Assembly (NCBI GenBank): GCA_007258455.2
Contig: VDFB02018296.1
Location: 47,995,414 to 48,059,413 of the forward strand
Reading direction: 5' to 3'
Length of the DNA stretch: 64,000 bases
DNA from: Sequoia sempervirens
Taxonomy: Eukaryota > Streptophyta > Pinopsida > Cupressales > Cupressaceae
Part shown: in pieces, positions 33,784 to 45,727 of the stretch
Layout of the letters: every line of letters begins with the position of its first letter
Position numbering within the stretch: position 1 is the first letter of the stretch
The notes under the pieces: model-generated
What the model was told of the DNA's origin: nothing
The model's database searches: none
Seen by the model: the letters and a program-made list of their open reading frames with translations, nothing else
Made by a program: the position numbers and the translations under genes

Positions 33784-34440
33784 TTGCATATTTTTACCAA
33801 TCCAATGCCAAACCATTCATCCAACTTTGTTCAATTTTTTGATGTTACGAGTGATGAAATGAATGTTGATACAACTAATTATATGAATAATGATTACAAT
33901 GCTAATGAGGATGGTCTACAAGATATGATTGCTTTGATAGATGTGCAACCTCGTAAGGGCCAAACCACTATGTTACTTGATATTGCTTTCACCCATAATG
34001 ACACACCTATAAATGCACCTGATGGTCCTCTCTACATTTTCAGTCATATCAATGATAAACCTATACAAGGAATATTCATTGATCCCATGTGTGTAGAGAA
34101 TGTGGTCACTGAGGAATTCTTGTCTATGCAAGAGCTTTATTAAGATTCTTATGAACAATTGAAAGCATGGTTGAAAACTTGTGATGGTTTTTCTCACCCT
34201 ACGATAGGTTCAATGACTCTTCCTCTTAAAGTTAGAAACAATTAGACATATCATTCTCCATCATCTCGATGTTGGACCAATTTTGTGTGAAGATAGGTTA
34301 CCCATGGTTATGCTCCATGAATTTTGTCTCGTCAATTATTCAAAAGTGCATGAAGTTCCCCTTTGAAAATGAGATATTTATAGTGCATCATAATGGGTTT
34401 AATGCTTTTCCCAAGCCTATGGGAACTTTTCACTAGATTT
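33784..34440 (+). pseudogene. Aspartic protease region of D, catalytic triad lost
   Basis: A frame from 33784 reads into a retropepsin-like segment: DKPIQGIFIDPMCVENVVTEE, then YEQLKAWLKTCDGFSHPTIGS, with a stop after the first part (TAA at 34141). Related elements have a D-S/T-G catalytic triplet where this has D-P-M (34081-34089), so it could not cut the polyprotein. After 34240, frames shift through remains of an HLV...-like strand and an I..CMKFPFENEIFIVHHNGFN segment. Confidence 0.7.
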
Positions 34441-35316
34441 CTTTTGGCCTCAACATCTAGAACCTATAAAGCCTCATGAAGATTTCTTTTTCCAATCATA
34501 CCAAAAATTTAAGGCAAAACACATAACAAATTTATCTCTTAGCAATATTCTTGAGAATGATAGGTCCATGGTTGTTCCTCCTCCCCTGCCTATTATGGAT
34601 GAACCTATGCCCCAATCCAAGACCCTTCCAAGTAACCAAGGAAAATATGTTGTATTTCCTCCACCTATCTCCTATAAAAGACCAAGAGACAATCAAATGA
34701 TTCCTTTTGTGCCTTCAAAGATAAAAAAAAGTGTATAGACCTAAAGAGACAGTGGTTTCACAACCCTCGATGGTTCCTTCAATTCCTCCCTTAAGGGAAG
34801 AAAAGAAACCAATGGTCAAGAAACCTACTTCTACACCATCACAAATTGAAAACTAGGCAAGAAGAAACTGAAATGCTAAAGAGCATAGGCACATACATTG
34901 TGTTATTCCTCATCAATTGGAAGAAAAGAATAAAATGTTGCATGATAATCCAACACCTATGGAAACAAATCAAGAAGAATTACAACTTCCACCAAAATAA
35001 GACATGAAAACAAAGCAAGAAGTGAAATAAGAAAATTCAACTGCTATTGCCATAAAACCTCCCATTGTGATTAATTTGGATGATGAAGATGAAATTTCTA
35101 AATTGATGAAGAGTTGCATAATTCTCGCTTAATATTTTATTTTAAAGAAAATGAATTTAGATGAGGTCAAATGTGATGTTCCTCCTGATGAGAGTGATCC
35201 ACCATTTATTGCACCTGGAGATGCTCCTAATACAACACTTGTTGTAGTCCCTTTAGCTAGTTATCTTCCCTCCCTATCTGACAAGCAAGATTGGGATGCA
35301 AATGACTCGCTTTAGG
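34441..35316 (+). pseudogene. Tail of the D gag-protease ORF; pol absent
   Basis: Proline- and lysine-rich frames with several stops follow (PPPLPIMDEPMPQSK, YKRPRDNQMIPFVPSK). A clean final part, VPPDESDPPFIAPGDAP and VVPLASYLPSLSDKQDWDAN, ends at TAG near 35316. No reverse transcriptase, RNase H or integrase follows; a non-coding spacer does. Element D therefore looks like a non-autonomous gag-protease derivative rather than one with pol lost by decay. Confidence 0.65.
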
Positions 35317-36626
35317 TCAGCACACATGTGTGGTATTCCTTTTGTTTCATGTGTTCTTTGTGTTTTATTGCACGTGATGTGATCTCTCGTGTTGTGTTTC
35401 TTGGTGTGTCTTCATGTTTGTGAGTTTTCTTTGGATGATCCTTATTGCTCTATTGGTGCAAGGATATAAAGGAAAAGAACCTATTATGACATTATTCTAT
35501 TTGTATCTTCATTATTCTATATTTTGTAAACTTTTTCTTTTACCTTTGTCTTGTGTTTACCTTTTGGGGATGATGCAAGGCATTAAAAAATTTAGGTATC
35601 TTCCATGTTGACCCAAAAGTTTGTTTATCTTCTCTTTATGTCATTAGTAAATTGTTTTCATTGTTCTATGAGTATTTGGGGAATGATGTCACTTCTAAGC
35701 TCTATTATATTACTATAGAAAAGATGTATATTGACCCCAGATTTGTGGATCCCCTAATGATTCATTTCAAAAAAATTATCATACTACATTTTGGGGAAAC
35801 CCCCTCTCATGATGTAGCTTTATTTGGAAACATATAATTGGCATAGGGCTTTCTAAATAAGCTCTTGTGATCCTTTTATTACACAACATTTATTATTTTC
35901 TACTTTAAAGTAATTGCACACAACATGGTGTTTTGTAATTTCTTTAAAGTAGGGCATACATTGGCATTATTTTGCTTCACTTTTTTCATAGGTGTTGGAC
36001 TTAGTGGTGTGTTGGCATTGACATTGGCATTATTTTTCTTCACCTTGTTCACAAGCATTGAACTTAGTGTTGTGTTAGCATAGCATTTTGATCATTTTGT
36101 AGAACCTTAAGATCAAGGTTACCAAGGAGTATAACTATTGGTATGGTTGGTTATGGGTACACACCTAGTGAAAAGCGGTCCTCACTAGACCTAGTGTGTT
36201 TCTCATTTTGCTACCTTGTCTTGGGGGCTCACCTAGTGAAAAGTGATCCTCACTAGACTGTGTACCTTCTAGTTTGTGATTCACCTAGAAAATATTAGAC
36301 TTTACTATGGTGTGAGTCATAAACGCCTTTGGTGTGGATCCTAGTATAACACAACTTGTTAGTCCATACCCTCCTTTTGCATTTCATGTTGACATTATAT
36401 GTTTGTGTATGTTATCTTGCTACATTTCATATAAGTGTGTTCCTTTGTGCTTATGTTGGTTTGACATGGGATCTTGGATCATGGGGGCTTGATCACATCC
36501 CTATATCCCTAGTCATCCTATCTCTTCAACATTTGGACAATCAAACCCCTCTTGACGTAGATTTTCTACTTTAGTGTGAGTCTGAGCATAAGTTCATACT
36601 CTCACTGAAGTGGGGGCTAAATTTAG
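35317..36626 (+). mobile_element. 3' spacer and polypurine tract of D
   Basis: Non-coding. Part (35500-35960) is the reverse complement of B's spacer near 3861-4460, and 36150-36620 is collinear with A's spacer. It includes two CTCACCTAGTGAAAAG blocks (36162 region and 36228). It ends in GAAGTGGGGGCTAAATTTAG (36607-36626), then the LTR start TGTCAT. Confidence 0.7.
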
Positions 36627-36761
36627 TGTCATAAATTTTCATCCTTGATAATTTCACACTATGTTTTTCTCCCCTTAAATTATTGAGCCTAATTGGGTCC
36701 CTAATTTCCTAAAATTATGTATTATATAGCCCATTTGTACCACTTTTTAATAAATTCATCC
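36627..36761 (+). mobile_element. D 3' LTR, first part
   Basis: It begins TGTCATAAAT after the polypurine tract and is interrupted at CATCC (36757-36761) by a solo LTR. The LTR resumes at 38033. Confidence 0.7.
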
Positions 36762-38027
36762 TGTGAACATGAAAATATCTGATTGATATCACACTACGAT
36801 CTACTAACACATCGTTTCTTCCTAAATCATCCCTCGGTCTAGCTTGTTTTAATCAAATTCCACGCCACGTTAAATTCATCCAATATTCATCTCTTAATTA
36901 AATAGAATTATTTTGTCTAATTAAAGTCACTTTCCCTTAATTGGTGATAATTTCATCTAATCTAATTATCCCTATTTAATTAAATAATCAATTTGTTGAT
37001 TAAATCTCTAAAAGTATATATCGTTAAATTAAATAAAGAGTAAAGCCTTATTTAATTTAATCTAACCTCATCCTTTTAATTAAATAAATCCAAAATCTTT
37101 ATTTAATTAGCCTCTTATCATATTCCTCTCTTTTTTGATTTAAATTAATCCAAAATCTAAATCAAGCTGTCAAAATCATTCTAAATATCCTTAAATTAAT
37201 CAAATCACGTTAATTTAATCCTAATCCTCAAATCCTCTAGATTTTGCAACTTGCACAATTAAATCATTTATTTGATTTAATAGTTCCTATTTTATTCAAA
37301 AAAGGCATCTAAGTGGGAATATTCCTCAAATTTGAAATCTCCCCCCAAAAGGACTTGTCCATCCAGCAAAGCATTTAAAGCTCTTACATTGTCTCTTACA
37401 TGTCTCCCACTTGGCATTTAACTCATTTTTCATCCCCCCTAAACATGTCATCTCATCAAATTCAAATTTCAAACTTGCACATGGATCAAAACTTGCTCAA
37501 CCTTCATCCTCTCACATGTTGACAAGTGGCATTATATCATTGGTTGAATCTTTGTCCCACATTGATCAAATTTGGACATCTCTTCAACTTATCAATCTAT
37601 AAATAAAGAGCTTATATCCTTATTTCATCATCCACATTTCAAGCAAAGTTACCATGCTAAAATACTTAGCAATTCTCATCCATCTCATTGAATCATAGCT
37701 AGGTTTTTTGCAGATTTTAGCTTGGAGCATTCATCAATCTTCATCAAAGTGGATCACAATCTTCATCAAATCATCAAAGCTAGCATTGGAGTTGGGAAAG
37801 GGCCAATTTTCACATCAAATTGGCACCAACTCCCTCAAGAGATCAAGAATTTACATTGCTTTCATAGGATTTAATCTCTTTTGTTGATTTCTCATTGTAT
37901 TGCTTTCATTTTCCTATTTAGAGCATTGATAAATGGATTTCTTGAGGAATCATGTTTCTAACTTGCATTTCAATCTTTTAATGTGTTTGTTTGTTGTGTT
38001 TTGCAGGTATTAGGATCATGGTTCACA
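36762..38027 (+). mobile_element. Solo LTR (1266 bp) with a 5-bp target duplication
   Basis: Ends TGTGAAC and GTTCACA are a perfect 7-bp inverted pair, and CATCC flanks both sides (36757-36761 and 38028-38032). The TATA box is CTATAAATAAAG near 37597, with AT-rich U3 strings at 36890-37250. It is homologous to the F LTR (25682-26960). No internal sequence remains, so LTR-LTR recombination removed it. Short frames inside are chance. Confidence 0.93.
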
Positions 38028-39245
38028 CATCCAACTCATATGTTTCTTTGACACTTAATGTCCTAGAAATCACAGCTAGGACCATACGCCCGGTCCCCCT
38101 TCTTAGTTGGGACCCAATTTTGGGCATCGCGGTGTTGACATTTTAACATTCGAATTTCAAATTTCAAGTGTTGACTTTTGGAATTTATTTTTTGGAAAAT
38201 TGAATAAATTCCTATAAATACCTTTTTATTGCATCATTTGAAATCTAACAAGAATTAACAAGCATTAATGAGAAAATGGTATTGTCAAAAGCAAGTCAAG
38301 AGCATCATTTTAAAGCATTATTACATAAATTCAAGATCCTAACATCATATCAAATTCTATGTGAGTTTATATGTGTTCATGTTATCATTGTTTATTGAAG
38401 GCTAACACTTTTGTAGGTCTCCAAAGCATTCCAAGCATTCAAGCAAGCAATATCTGAGTCCTCGAGGTGATGTACAACTCATGACTTAAGTCCTTCAAGG
38501 AATCCATTGAAGGGTGGTGAGTTGTAGAACTTTGTGATTTCATCATTCCTTTCCTATTCATTATCATTTTATCATTGATATTGTCATTGTGGAAGTGGAA
38601 ACACTTACGCGAGTTTTGGCTAAGGCAAGCCCCTAAATGACACAACATCTCTTTTCTTTTTGAATGCATAGGTTATAGGTTTAAAGAGGATTGAAGAAGG
38701 ATTGAAGACAAATTATTCATTGTTGTGTTTAAAGCCCTAAATCTTGTCAAGCCACAAAAACTCACCTATAGAATTATCCAAAAACATTTTGAAAACTCTA
38801 CAACCAAAAATCAAAAGCATAGATCTATCATTAGAGGACCCGAAAAGTAGAGCACGAAACCCTATCAGAGACCCATACGCCCCTAGGTGTACCAGTCCTC
38901 TTATTCAATTTAGAATCAACTTTTCAAGATAGGTACACATCATTCTGCATTTTCTAGATCTGCCTGTAAATTATTTTTTTAGTTTGTCATTTATCAAGAT
39001 CTTGCATTTTATGTATTAGGTCATATAGTCTAATTAGGTTATTCAATTCCAAATCATTTTAATCCATTTCTAATCCCTCAAAAGAAGGAGATCTAGGTCT
39101 GATTGGATCACCTTCATGGTTGATAGTCAATCTATTCACCTTGTTGATCTCCCTCTTTAATGAAACATAGGAAAAGGTCCCCCCTTTGCAAATCCTAGGT
39201 TATTTGCATTGAGGACCTTAGACCATATTTTTCTATATTTTATAT
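38028..39245 (+). mobile_element. D 3' LTR, second part
   Basis: It starts with the second CATCC and has a TATA-like CCTATAAATACC near 38210. It is collinear with the A LTR: GTGGTGAGTTGTA near 38514, an acceptor-like TTTTGTAG near 38410, and TTGATAGTCAATC near 39120. Hairpin relatives lie at 38079-38096 (GGACC.ATACGCCC.GGTCC) and 38868-38900. The end is set by where similarity to 30832-30960 stops. Confidence 0.65.
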
Positions 39246-39315
39246 AGTTTCCAAAAGGTTTCTTTTTGAAAAAAAACATGATTTTAGCATATGGGCCTTG
39301 GATGATGAATCCATA

Positions 39316-40297
39316 GGGGTGATCCCACAATAGTGGTTTACAATTTTTGGGACATTCTGATTTTTGTTGAAATCACATATTTTTAGAAAATATAATGATT
39401 TAAGCCTTGAAAAGTTCCATTTAAAGATTCCAATTGAAGAGTGTTTTATCAAACCACCTTAGATCAAACCCCCTTAGATAGAACCCTGCTAGTTTTAAAC
39501 CATACCTATAATGGAGTCTCCTTTACACCTATCAAAATGTTGATAAAAACTAGTTTTGATTTACCTTTTGGGAGATCAAATGAATTCATTTAAAATTATT
39601 TTTTGTAACTATATATTACTTATTATAAGCTTCCCAAAAAGTATATTTTTAAATATATTTAATTTGATTATTATATTTATTTTTTATTTCTTGTGAATGT
39701 AGGTTTTTCACCAAAAATCAAGCTCTTTGTTCTACACATGTGGAAAAATAGCAGATTATCAACAAAAAGAGTTTGAAAAATATGAGTGCACTAGATATTG
39801 ATGTCCTTGATCCAACAAAAAATTTGAATTTCAATACATACAAAAAAGGTTATGTTTTAGCCAGTAAATCATGTCTGAATTGTAACTAGTTTGACTTTGA
39901 AACTCAATTAAGAAAAAAATATTCAATGAAATGCTATGAAACCAATTTCATGCACTATATATCATAGTTATGAATATAAATTTGAAAAAAATATAATTTT
40001 ATCCTTCATAGAAAAAAAGTTATGTTAGCCAGTAACGTCACTCTTTAAAAATGGTGTTTATTGTTAAAACCTAGTTTTCAAAGGAGATGGAAAAAGAAAT
40101 GCAACCTGATTCTAAAAATTTTAAAATATATATATTTAGAATCTATATACAAAATGTCACAAATCACTAGTTTGTGCCATCTTCGAATTCCTTGTGGTTT
40201 AGCTGCTATAGGTGCCCGAAAGTGAAGATTTAGTTTTAAAAAAATCAGTTCGATGTCCAGTTTGGCCAAAAATTGTAAACCAGTATTGTGGGATGGT
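39316..40297 (-). mobile_element. Non-autonomous TIR DNA transposon, copy 2
   Basis: The left end is GGGGTGATCCCACAATAGTGG, continuing TTTACAATTTTTGG; the right end is the inverse of CCATCCCACAATACTGG with TTTACAATTTTTGG. The right terminal (40160-40297) is the reverse complement of the left part of copy 1 (CAGGCACCTATAGC, then CTAAACC.C.AGGAATT), so it lies in opposite orientation. No transposase frame. The outer 4-6 bp of the right tip have decayed and I see no sure target duplication. Confidence 0.75.
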
Positions 40298-41099
40298 AAG
40301 GTTTTATCTAAAGGACCAAACCCAAAAATTTGATCTATTAAAGCATGTCATCTCCCCATACCATAATATAGATTTAGCTTTACAACTCACTAATAGAATA
40401 ATAGAATGATCCAGTCCTTATAAAAATTGGAATTTTTTTTGGGAACATTCATTTAATTAGATGCAACTAATTTGGAAAAATGAGTTGGTATATATATTCA
40501 CATTTTTATATACATTGATCTTGTAAACCATGTTCCATCTTGTATTAGATCAATTTGAAGGTTGGGGTATGGCAACAAAAAGTAGGATTGGAAGGTCATG
40601 TGATATATTGTAATGCTTTTGTGTTGGCTGGACATTGTCCAAAGGGCTACACAAGAAAGTGAACTAACCCTAGCTAAGATGAGAAGGAAATTTCCAAAAG
40701 TGAGACAAATTTCAACTCCCTTTGAATCCCCTGAGCAAGTATTAGAAATAGAAAAGTTGATGACTACATGGAGCAGGAGGTGATGAATACTCACACCCCA
40801 AAGGAAAAGATAAATTACCTTTGAAGAGGCCCTATATACTTGGTATTACCAATTAGGAGAGGCCCCCAATTTTCATGACAAGGACCTAAGGTGTGCAAAA
40901 TTCCTTAACCTTGAGACAAAAAAGGAAGACTTGGATAATGGTATAGAGATATTCTCTCTAGAAGAAATGATGATAAGTCAAACAAAATCAAAACTAATAA
41001 GGAATTAAGAGAAAATGATAGATCTACATATGATTGAATGAAAATAACACAATGTTGAAATCTAGCAAGGGAGTTCCCCTTCCCAACAACCAATAAAAA
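40298..41099 (+). mobile_element. Probable 5' part of a decayed LINE
   Basis: Broken plus-strand frames (about 40650-41090) encode Lys/Glu-rich pieces such as LAKMRRKFPKVRQISTP and NLETKKEDLDNG. They lie directly before the endonuclease, the place of LINE ORF1 or the link to ORF2. No domain is recognisable, so this is positional inference. Confidence 0.4.
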
Positions 41100-42850
41100 T
41101 CATTACATGGAATGTTATGGGCTTATGTGCCCCTAACAAATGACACTTGACAAAGCATCTAATGGAAATATCAAAATTTGATCTCTTCCTTCTTCAAGTA
41201 ACAAAATTCAATAAACTAGAGTGGAAAACTAATAAAAGAATTATCATATTTGCAAGGTAAATTTATGGAATTTGAAGGGGCCTCTGGGGGTCTTGGAGTA
41301 CTTTAGAGTCCTACAACAAATAATATTGAGGTGATTGCAACCAATACACACTAGAAAGTATGTAAGACTCTAAGTCATTCCATTGAATAAACTTTCTACT
41401 GCATTAATGTATATGGCCTTATGGGATTCATTTAAAAATATTGGTTTAATTCTTAAATAATTGACCTCAATTTCCATAATTATTAGGAGACTTCAATGCA
41501 ATCCTCTTAAACTCAAACAAATCCAAGGGAAGAATTTTGCAAATAAATCCCTATTAGACTTTAGTGAACTTGTAGAAAAGAATAATCTACATGATATCAT
41601 TCCAAAAAAGTGGCACATACACTTAGATGAATAGAAGTTGGAGTTCTCTTATATTGTGGAGAGGTTGGATAGGTTTTTATGCCCTGTTGATTGGTCCCTA
41701 ATCCTATTTGAATATGAATGAAAAATATCATATATAATTTATTGATAAGATCATTACTCTCTCCAAGTTACATTTTTTGAATACCATCCCCTCCCTAATT
41801 CCCATTCAAGTTTGAAAGCATGTGGCTACATTGAAACCTAGTAGAATAAGACCTCCAAATAAAATGACATTGAAAAAATTTCAACATATTTAAAAGCTTA
41901 GATATATAATAAGAATCATATAAAATAGTGGACCCATTATTTTTCAACAAGTTTCTTTCAAAAATATTATCATATTGTTGGGATGAAAATTTGGGAAGTT
42001 AGAGAGAGGAATCAAGGAAGAAATACACCATGTTGAGGGATATCAACACATTAATTGCCTTTATTCCCAAGAAGAGCTCTATGGAAATCTTTGATGATTT
42101 TAGACTTGTTTCACTATGGAACACTATATAAAATCATCTCAAAAGCTATGATAAATAAACTAAAACTAATTATATCAAAGATCATTTTAGAAATACATAG
42201 TGGATTTTTTCTTGCAAAGTCTATTACAGGTGGAATAATTGTGGCACGTGAAGTTTGTCATTCAATTACTAAAACCAAAAAAAGTGGCATGTTAATTAAA
42301 TTAGACATCAAGAAGGCATATGATAGGATTGATTGGAGATTCCTTCTCAAGATAATGGAAATATTTGGTTTTTTATTAGGAATGGTTACATTGGATATTT
42401 AGTTGTATATCAGGCCCTCATTTTTCTATTGTAGTGAATGAAACTCCTCAAGGATTCTTTAATATCTCTTGGAGGCTAAGAAAAGGTGACCCTATATCCC
42501 ACTATTTATTATCATGGCCAAGGTGTTGGGTAGATCTATTAAGGTTGCTAGTGATTTTGAAACTTGGAAAGGTCTTAAGGTTATTGACAATATTAATTAC
42601 ATCACCCGCCTCTAGTTTGCAAATGACACAATGTTGTTCAAGAAAACTCTAGTAAGAGAAGTGGAAATAAAATAATGAAAAAATTAAATAATTATTATAT
42701 TTACTCTAATAAAAAATTCAATACAACTAAATTAGAAATATTTTTCTTTACATTAGTCTACAAAAATAAGACGAATTATCTAAAAATTGGGATATAGGCT
42801 TAGATCCATCCTAGGCAAAAACTTAGGCATTATAATTTTTAAATGTTGTG
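41100..42850 (+). pseudogene. LINE ORF2 (endonuclease and reverse transcriptase), heavily decayed
   Basis: The endonuclease starts ITWNVMGLCAPNK (41102), with LGDFNAI at 41483-41503. Reverse transcriptase landmarks come across frames: IISKAMINKLK, GFFLAKSITGGIIVAREV, then KLDIKKAYDRIDW (about 42298-42337), LRKGDPIS (42475 on), and a FANDTMLF block (near 42610) where FADD is expected, so a catalytic Asp is replaced. Remains of the YSNKKFNTTKLEIFF stretch follow (42695-42750). ORF2 normally nicks the target and copies its RNA there. Stops and shifts are dense, more than in the LINE at 46957-50623, so this copy is older. I see no RNase H part. Confidence 0.8.
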
Positions 42851-44280
42851 GAAGATATCCAATTTGGAATATATTAGGTCCCAAAACCACTACTCCATAA
42901 TCCTAAAACTAGTGTTTCACCTTCAAGGCCAATGGGTGAAATCAAGAAGGCAAACAAAGGGTTCATCAATGAACTGGGGAAGGTTAAAGGCCAATTGATG
43001 AGAATGGGCAGTCTCTCCTACACTTCAATATTGACTCGAAATTGGGAGATTATTCCTAGAGTTATCCTTTATAGGGTTTAAAACCAATAAAGATATGATA
43101 TGAAGGTAACAATCAAACAACTATACCCAAATGTACACTTGATCTATTTATTTATTATTATGTCAAGATCAACTATTTGCATATGATCTCTAATATAGCT
43201 TATTACAACACCTTAAACATGCACCTATAGAAATCATTATAATCCCCATGGATAATTTCATTTTACATTACATACACAATGGCAAGGTGCAAACATACAT
43301 GACATGATTCTATGAACATGTATAAATCCTAATCTACTCTTGCAACTAACAAAAGAAAAGGTTGTTTTATAAAAAATGTTTGATCCTTAACCAATAAGGA
43401 CTAGTGCCTACTCTATTGGGAAACAAATTCATGAACAACATCTAGAGGTTGGGAACACATCCACCAAAGCATCAATAGAACCTAATTTACATTCATATGA
43501 AAATTAGAGGTTACGTCATAAATAATGGACATACTTAATAATCCATTTTAGAATTGCAATGATCCATATGCATTAAAACAATGACCATTATAAAGAATTT
43601 TTAATGCATTTGTAATAATCTCCATAAATTAAAATTAACAATTTACACATATTACAAATAATTAAGCATATGAAAATGACACATGTCCAATATTAATGAA
43701 TGGAGACAAGATATTTTATTAAATATAAATTTGGAGTATAAATGCCAATATTAAGGCGAACATAAAGGGATGTATTCCTTACAATAGACCCATGGCTGAG
43801 TACAAGATTATACAATGAACCAAAATACAAAGACCTTCCTAACAAGATTCTTCTGATGTTTGACTCCTTCGACCACTTCAAGGGTGAGAACATTGCTAGA
43901 CTGTGTTTCTACCCTACCATGAAGTGATTCACTTCCTTGAAATTCTTCCTGAAAAAAGAATACTCGAAGCAACACGAGGAAAACTAGCAATGCAAATTTG
44001 ACTGGAGTAATGGAATTGTGAAGCATATTGAATGTCTACATCGAATGATTTCATAAGTTTTCAAGCACAACAAGGAATACTCACAATGCATGTGTCAAAC
44101 ACAAAATTCAACCAACAATTCCTCTTCTTCGCTATTAGGTCAACATTTTCTTGTATTAACCAAGGCACAGTCTTAGCATTTTTTCAAAGATATTAATCAT
44201 AATAAATTAATTGTCAGCATGGGAAAAATACACGCAAGCATATGCAAAATATTAATTCAAGAAGGTATATCGCATGTATG
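42851..44280. other. Unassigned repeat-like DNA
   Basis: It may include the end of the LINE (to about 43070). From there on I recognise no frame, terminal repeat or RNA gene. The minus-strand frames at 43693-44026 look like chance. Confidence 0.5.
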
Positions 44281-45727
44281 TGTAGATACTTAAAATTGTC
44301 CTACACTGTGAACTAGCATTTTAACACTAATATTCGTCTTTTCCTAAAAATAATGTTCAATTATTTAATTACTGTCTAAAATCATATTTCCACTATTAAT
44401 CAAATGACTTTATTTTATTTAATTAATTAATTTCAATTAATCTTCTTGATTAAATAAATAAATCATATTTATTTAGTTATATCTTAATTCTTTATTCTTC
44501 TTGATTAATTAAATAAATATTATTTATTTAGTTATATCTTTATTCTTTATTCTTCTTGATTAAATAAATAAATCCTATTTATTTATGTAGACACTTAAAA
44601 TTGTCCTAAATGATATTGCATACTTGAATTTGATTACTAACACCGTTTCGTCCTGAAATTCATCTCTTTTTTGACTGTTTAATTAAATAATCCTAGTTGT
44701 TTAATTAAATGCATCAATTTCTCCTATTAAACAAATGATCATTTGACTAATTCATCCCCTTTCACTTTAATTCCCATCTTATTTAATTGAATAATGCAAA
44801 TTATTTGATTAGATTGCTTATGTCCTCTCATTTCATTAATTAATCCTAATTATTTAATTAAATGTCATTTGAACCCCTTTCATTAAATAAATTAATTATT
44901 AAATGATAATCCTAAATTCCCTCAACTTGCACAGTTAAAACTTTTTTTTAATTAACTAATTACTAATTTTCCCTCACCCATCTACTTGCATGGAAATATT
45001 CTCTTGGAATATTCTCTCATTTGAGCTCCAAAAATAGAATATTCTTTCATAACAAACTTTCTAATAACTTTGAAAGTGTGTTTGCTTGAATCATTGTGAG
45101 CCATTGATTGACTCTTTGATCCATGTGATCTTGCATTCTCATCCATTGATGAGAATCCTTGATCCATGCCTTTACCTCACTTTGCATCTCAACCATTGAT
45201 TGATCAATTTGATCTTGACCCTTGATTCACCATTTTATCCTATAAATACCTCACATTTTGGAGAGAAATGGATCCACTTCCATCAAATAAAAGTTATGTT
45301 GCACATTTAAATACTATCTTTATTCATCTTGCATCCATTATTAAGCTTTTTCATCCATCTTTAGCATAGTTTCATCAATATTAGCTTGGTTTTCATCAAT
45401 GGAGTTCGATTAGATGCTTGTTTTATCAAAGGGATTGGGAAAGGGTTGTCATTCCATATCAATGAAGCACCAATCCCCAAATGGGATAGGGTTTAAAGCA
45501 TTTAGCTAGGTTTCATTTATCCATTTTTTAATGGTTTTGTTTAAATGGCTTCTTGATTAATGGTTTTTGAACATTTAATTGGGATTGTAGCTTAGTTAGT
45601 TAAATATTGCTTAAATTTGTATGGATCTGGTGTATTTAGCTATTACTATGATTACAATCACAATTTAATTATATCTTTAATTATTTATTGGTTAAATAAA
45701 TCATATTTATTTAATTATATCTTCAAT
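44281..45727 (+). mobile_element. Gamma-type Gypsy LTR, interrupted by a LINE
   Basis: It starts TGTAGATACTTAAAATTGTCC-like at 44281, and the same start recurs at 44586 (TGTAGACACTTAAAATTG), so two LTR beginnings lie 305 bp apart. The U3 is AT-rich with a 55-bp array. TATAAATACC lies at 45241. A block near 45430-45480 (GGGATTGGGAAAGGG, then CCATATCAATGAAGCACC) is the inverse of that in the LTR at 27300-28418. It runs into the LINE's tail at 45728. Confidence 0.6.
44441..44583 (+). repeat. 55-bp tandem repeat in a Gypsy U3
   Basis: Units begin TCTTCTTGATTAA at 44441, 44496 and 44551, each followed by AAATAAAT and TATTTATTTA strings. Two full units and a partial third are present. It lies between the two LTR starts at 44281 and 44586. 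Confidence 0.85.
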
